5,640 nt of DNA from Chitinophagaceae bacterium (GTDB lineage Bacteria; Bacteroidota; Bacteroidia; Chitinophagales; Chitinophagaceae). The notes under the pieces are model-generated. The model was not told the origin of the DNA, ran no database searches, and was given only the letters and a program-made list of their open reading frames with translations. Shown here piece after piece: positions 5,586-5,640 of this stretch. The stretch is from NCBI GenBank assembly GCA_019747455.1, contig JAIEQT010000266.1:1-5640 (forward strand). Direction: 5' to 3'. Position 1 is the stretch's first letter. Each line of letters opens with the position of its first letter. Both the position numbers and the translations under genes were made by a program.

Positions 5586-5640
5586 GCTCCCCATTTTTAG
5601 TACAGTTTAAAAGTAGAATATTTTCTTTTCATTCATTGAT
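5581..5640. mobile_element. Possible insertion-sequence end, running off the right edge
   Basis: From 5581 the sequence reads TGTAAGCTCCCCATTTTTAG, then continues with an AGTACAGTTTAAAAGTAGAA-type stretch. TGTAAGC at a border resembles the ends of IS66-family elements (GTAAGC...) or IS21-family elements (TGT...ACA ends with internal repeats). It coincides with the abrupt end of the beta-barrel-like frame. No transposase, second end or target duplication is in the window, so the family and even the identity as an IS are unproven. Confidence 0.35.

Noticed and set aside
1..5640. tRNA, rRNA, riboswitch, CRISPR array or phage defence cluster
   Set aside because: No cloverleaf-like GGTTCGA/T-loop context, conserved rRNA stretch, regularly spaced repeats, or nuclease/helicase genes were seen on either strand.

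Overview
The window reads as chromosomal DNA of a Bacteroidota bacterium, probably a Chitinophagaceae/Sphingobacteriia-type lineage. The reasons are AT-rich coding and intergenic DNA, A-rich leaders without clear Shine-Dalgarno sites, promoter-like TAnnTTTG boxes, short CAATCTTCAAT-type intergenic repeats, and a glutaryl-CoA dehydrogenase-like protein and a DUF4097-like secreted protein of the kind seen in that phylum. No database search was possible, so the taxonomic call is inference.

Layout. Bases 1-3605 hold four genes, all on the minus strand. In transcription order they are an acyl-CoA dehydrogenase of the glutaryl-CoA type (3605-2421), shikimate kinase aroK (2342-1836), a DUF423/YgdD small membrane protein whose start overlaps the aroK stop (1843-1451), and the N-terminal 455 codons of the DNA translocase FtsK (1365-1, running off the left edge). 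A 78-bp gap with a strong AT-rich inverted repeat separates the dehydrogenase from aroK, and an 85-bp gap separates DUF423 from ftsK. These are housekeeping genes (lysine/tryptophan catabolism, chorismate synthesis, chromosome segregation) that share a direction rather than a pathway.

A divergent intergenic region (3606-3693) separates them from a plus-strand gene (3694-4638). That gene encodes an exported protein built of repeated FG-type beta-strand rungs (DUF4097/adhesin-like beta-solenoid).

From 4639 to the right edge the DNA looks like accessory, decaying sequence. It holds a frameshifted remnant of a small antitoxin-like gene (4689-4856), an overlapping truncated ParE/RelE-like toxin remnant (4838-4969), and a signal-peptide-bearing beta-barrel-like gene (5022-5585). 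That last frame ends abruptly where a sequence resembling an insertion-sequence end (TGTAAGCTCCCC...) begins.

I see no tRNA, rRNA, CRISPR array or clearly new multi-gene system. The observations most worth checking are the toxin-antitoxin relic, the possible IS junction at about 5581, and the unusual repeat-expanded, G-free linker segment of ftsK.
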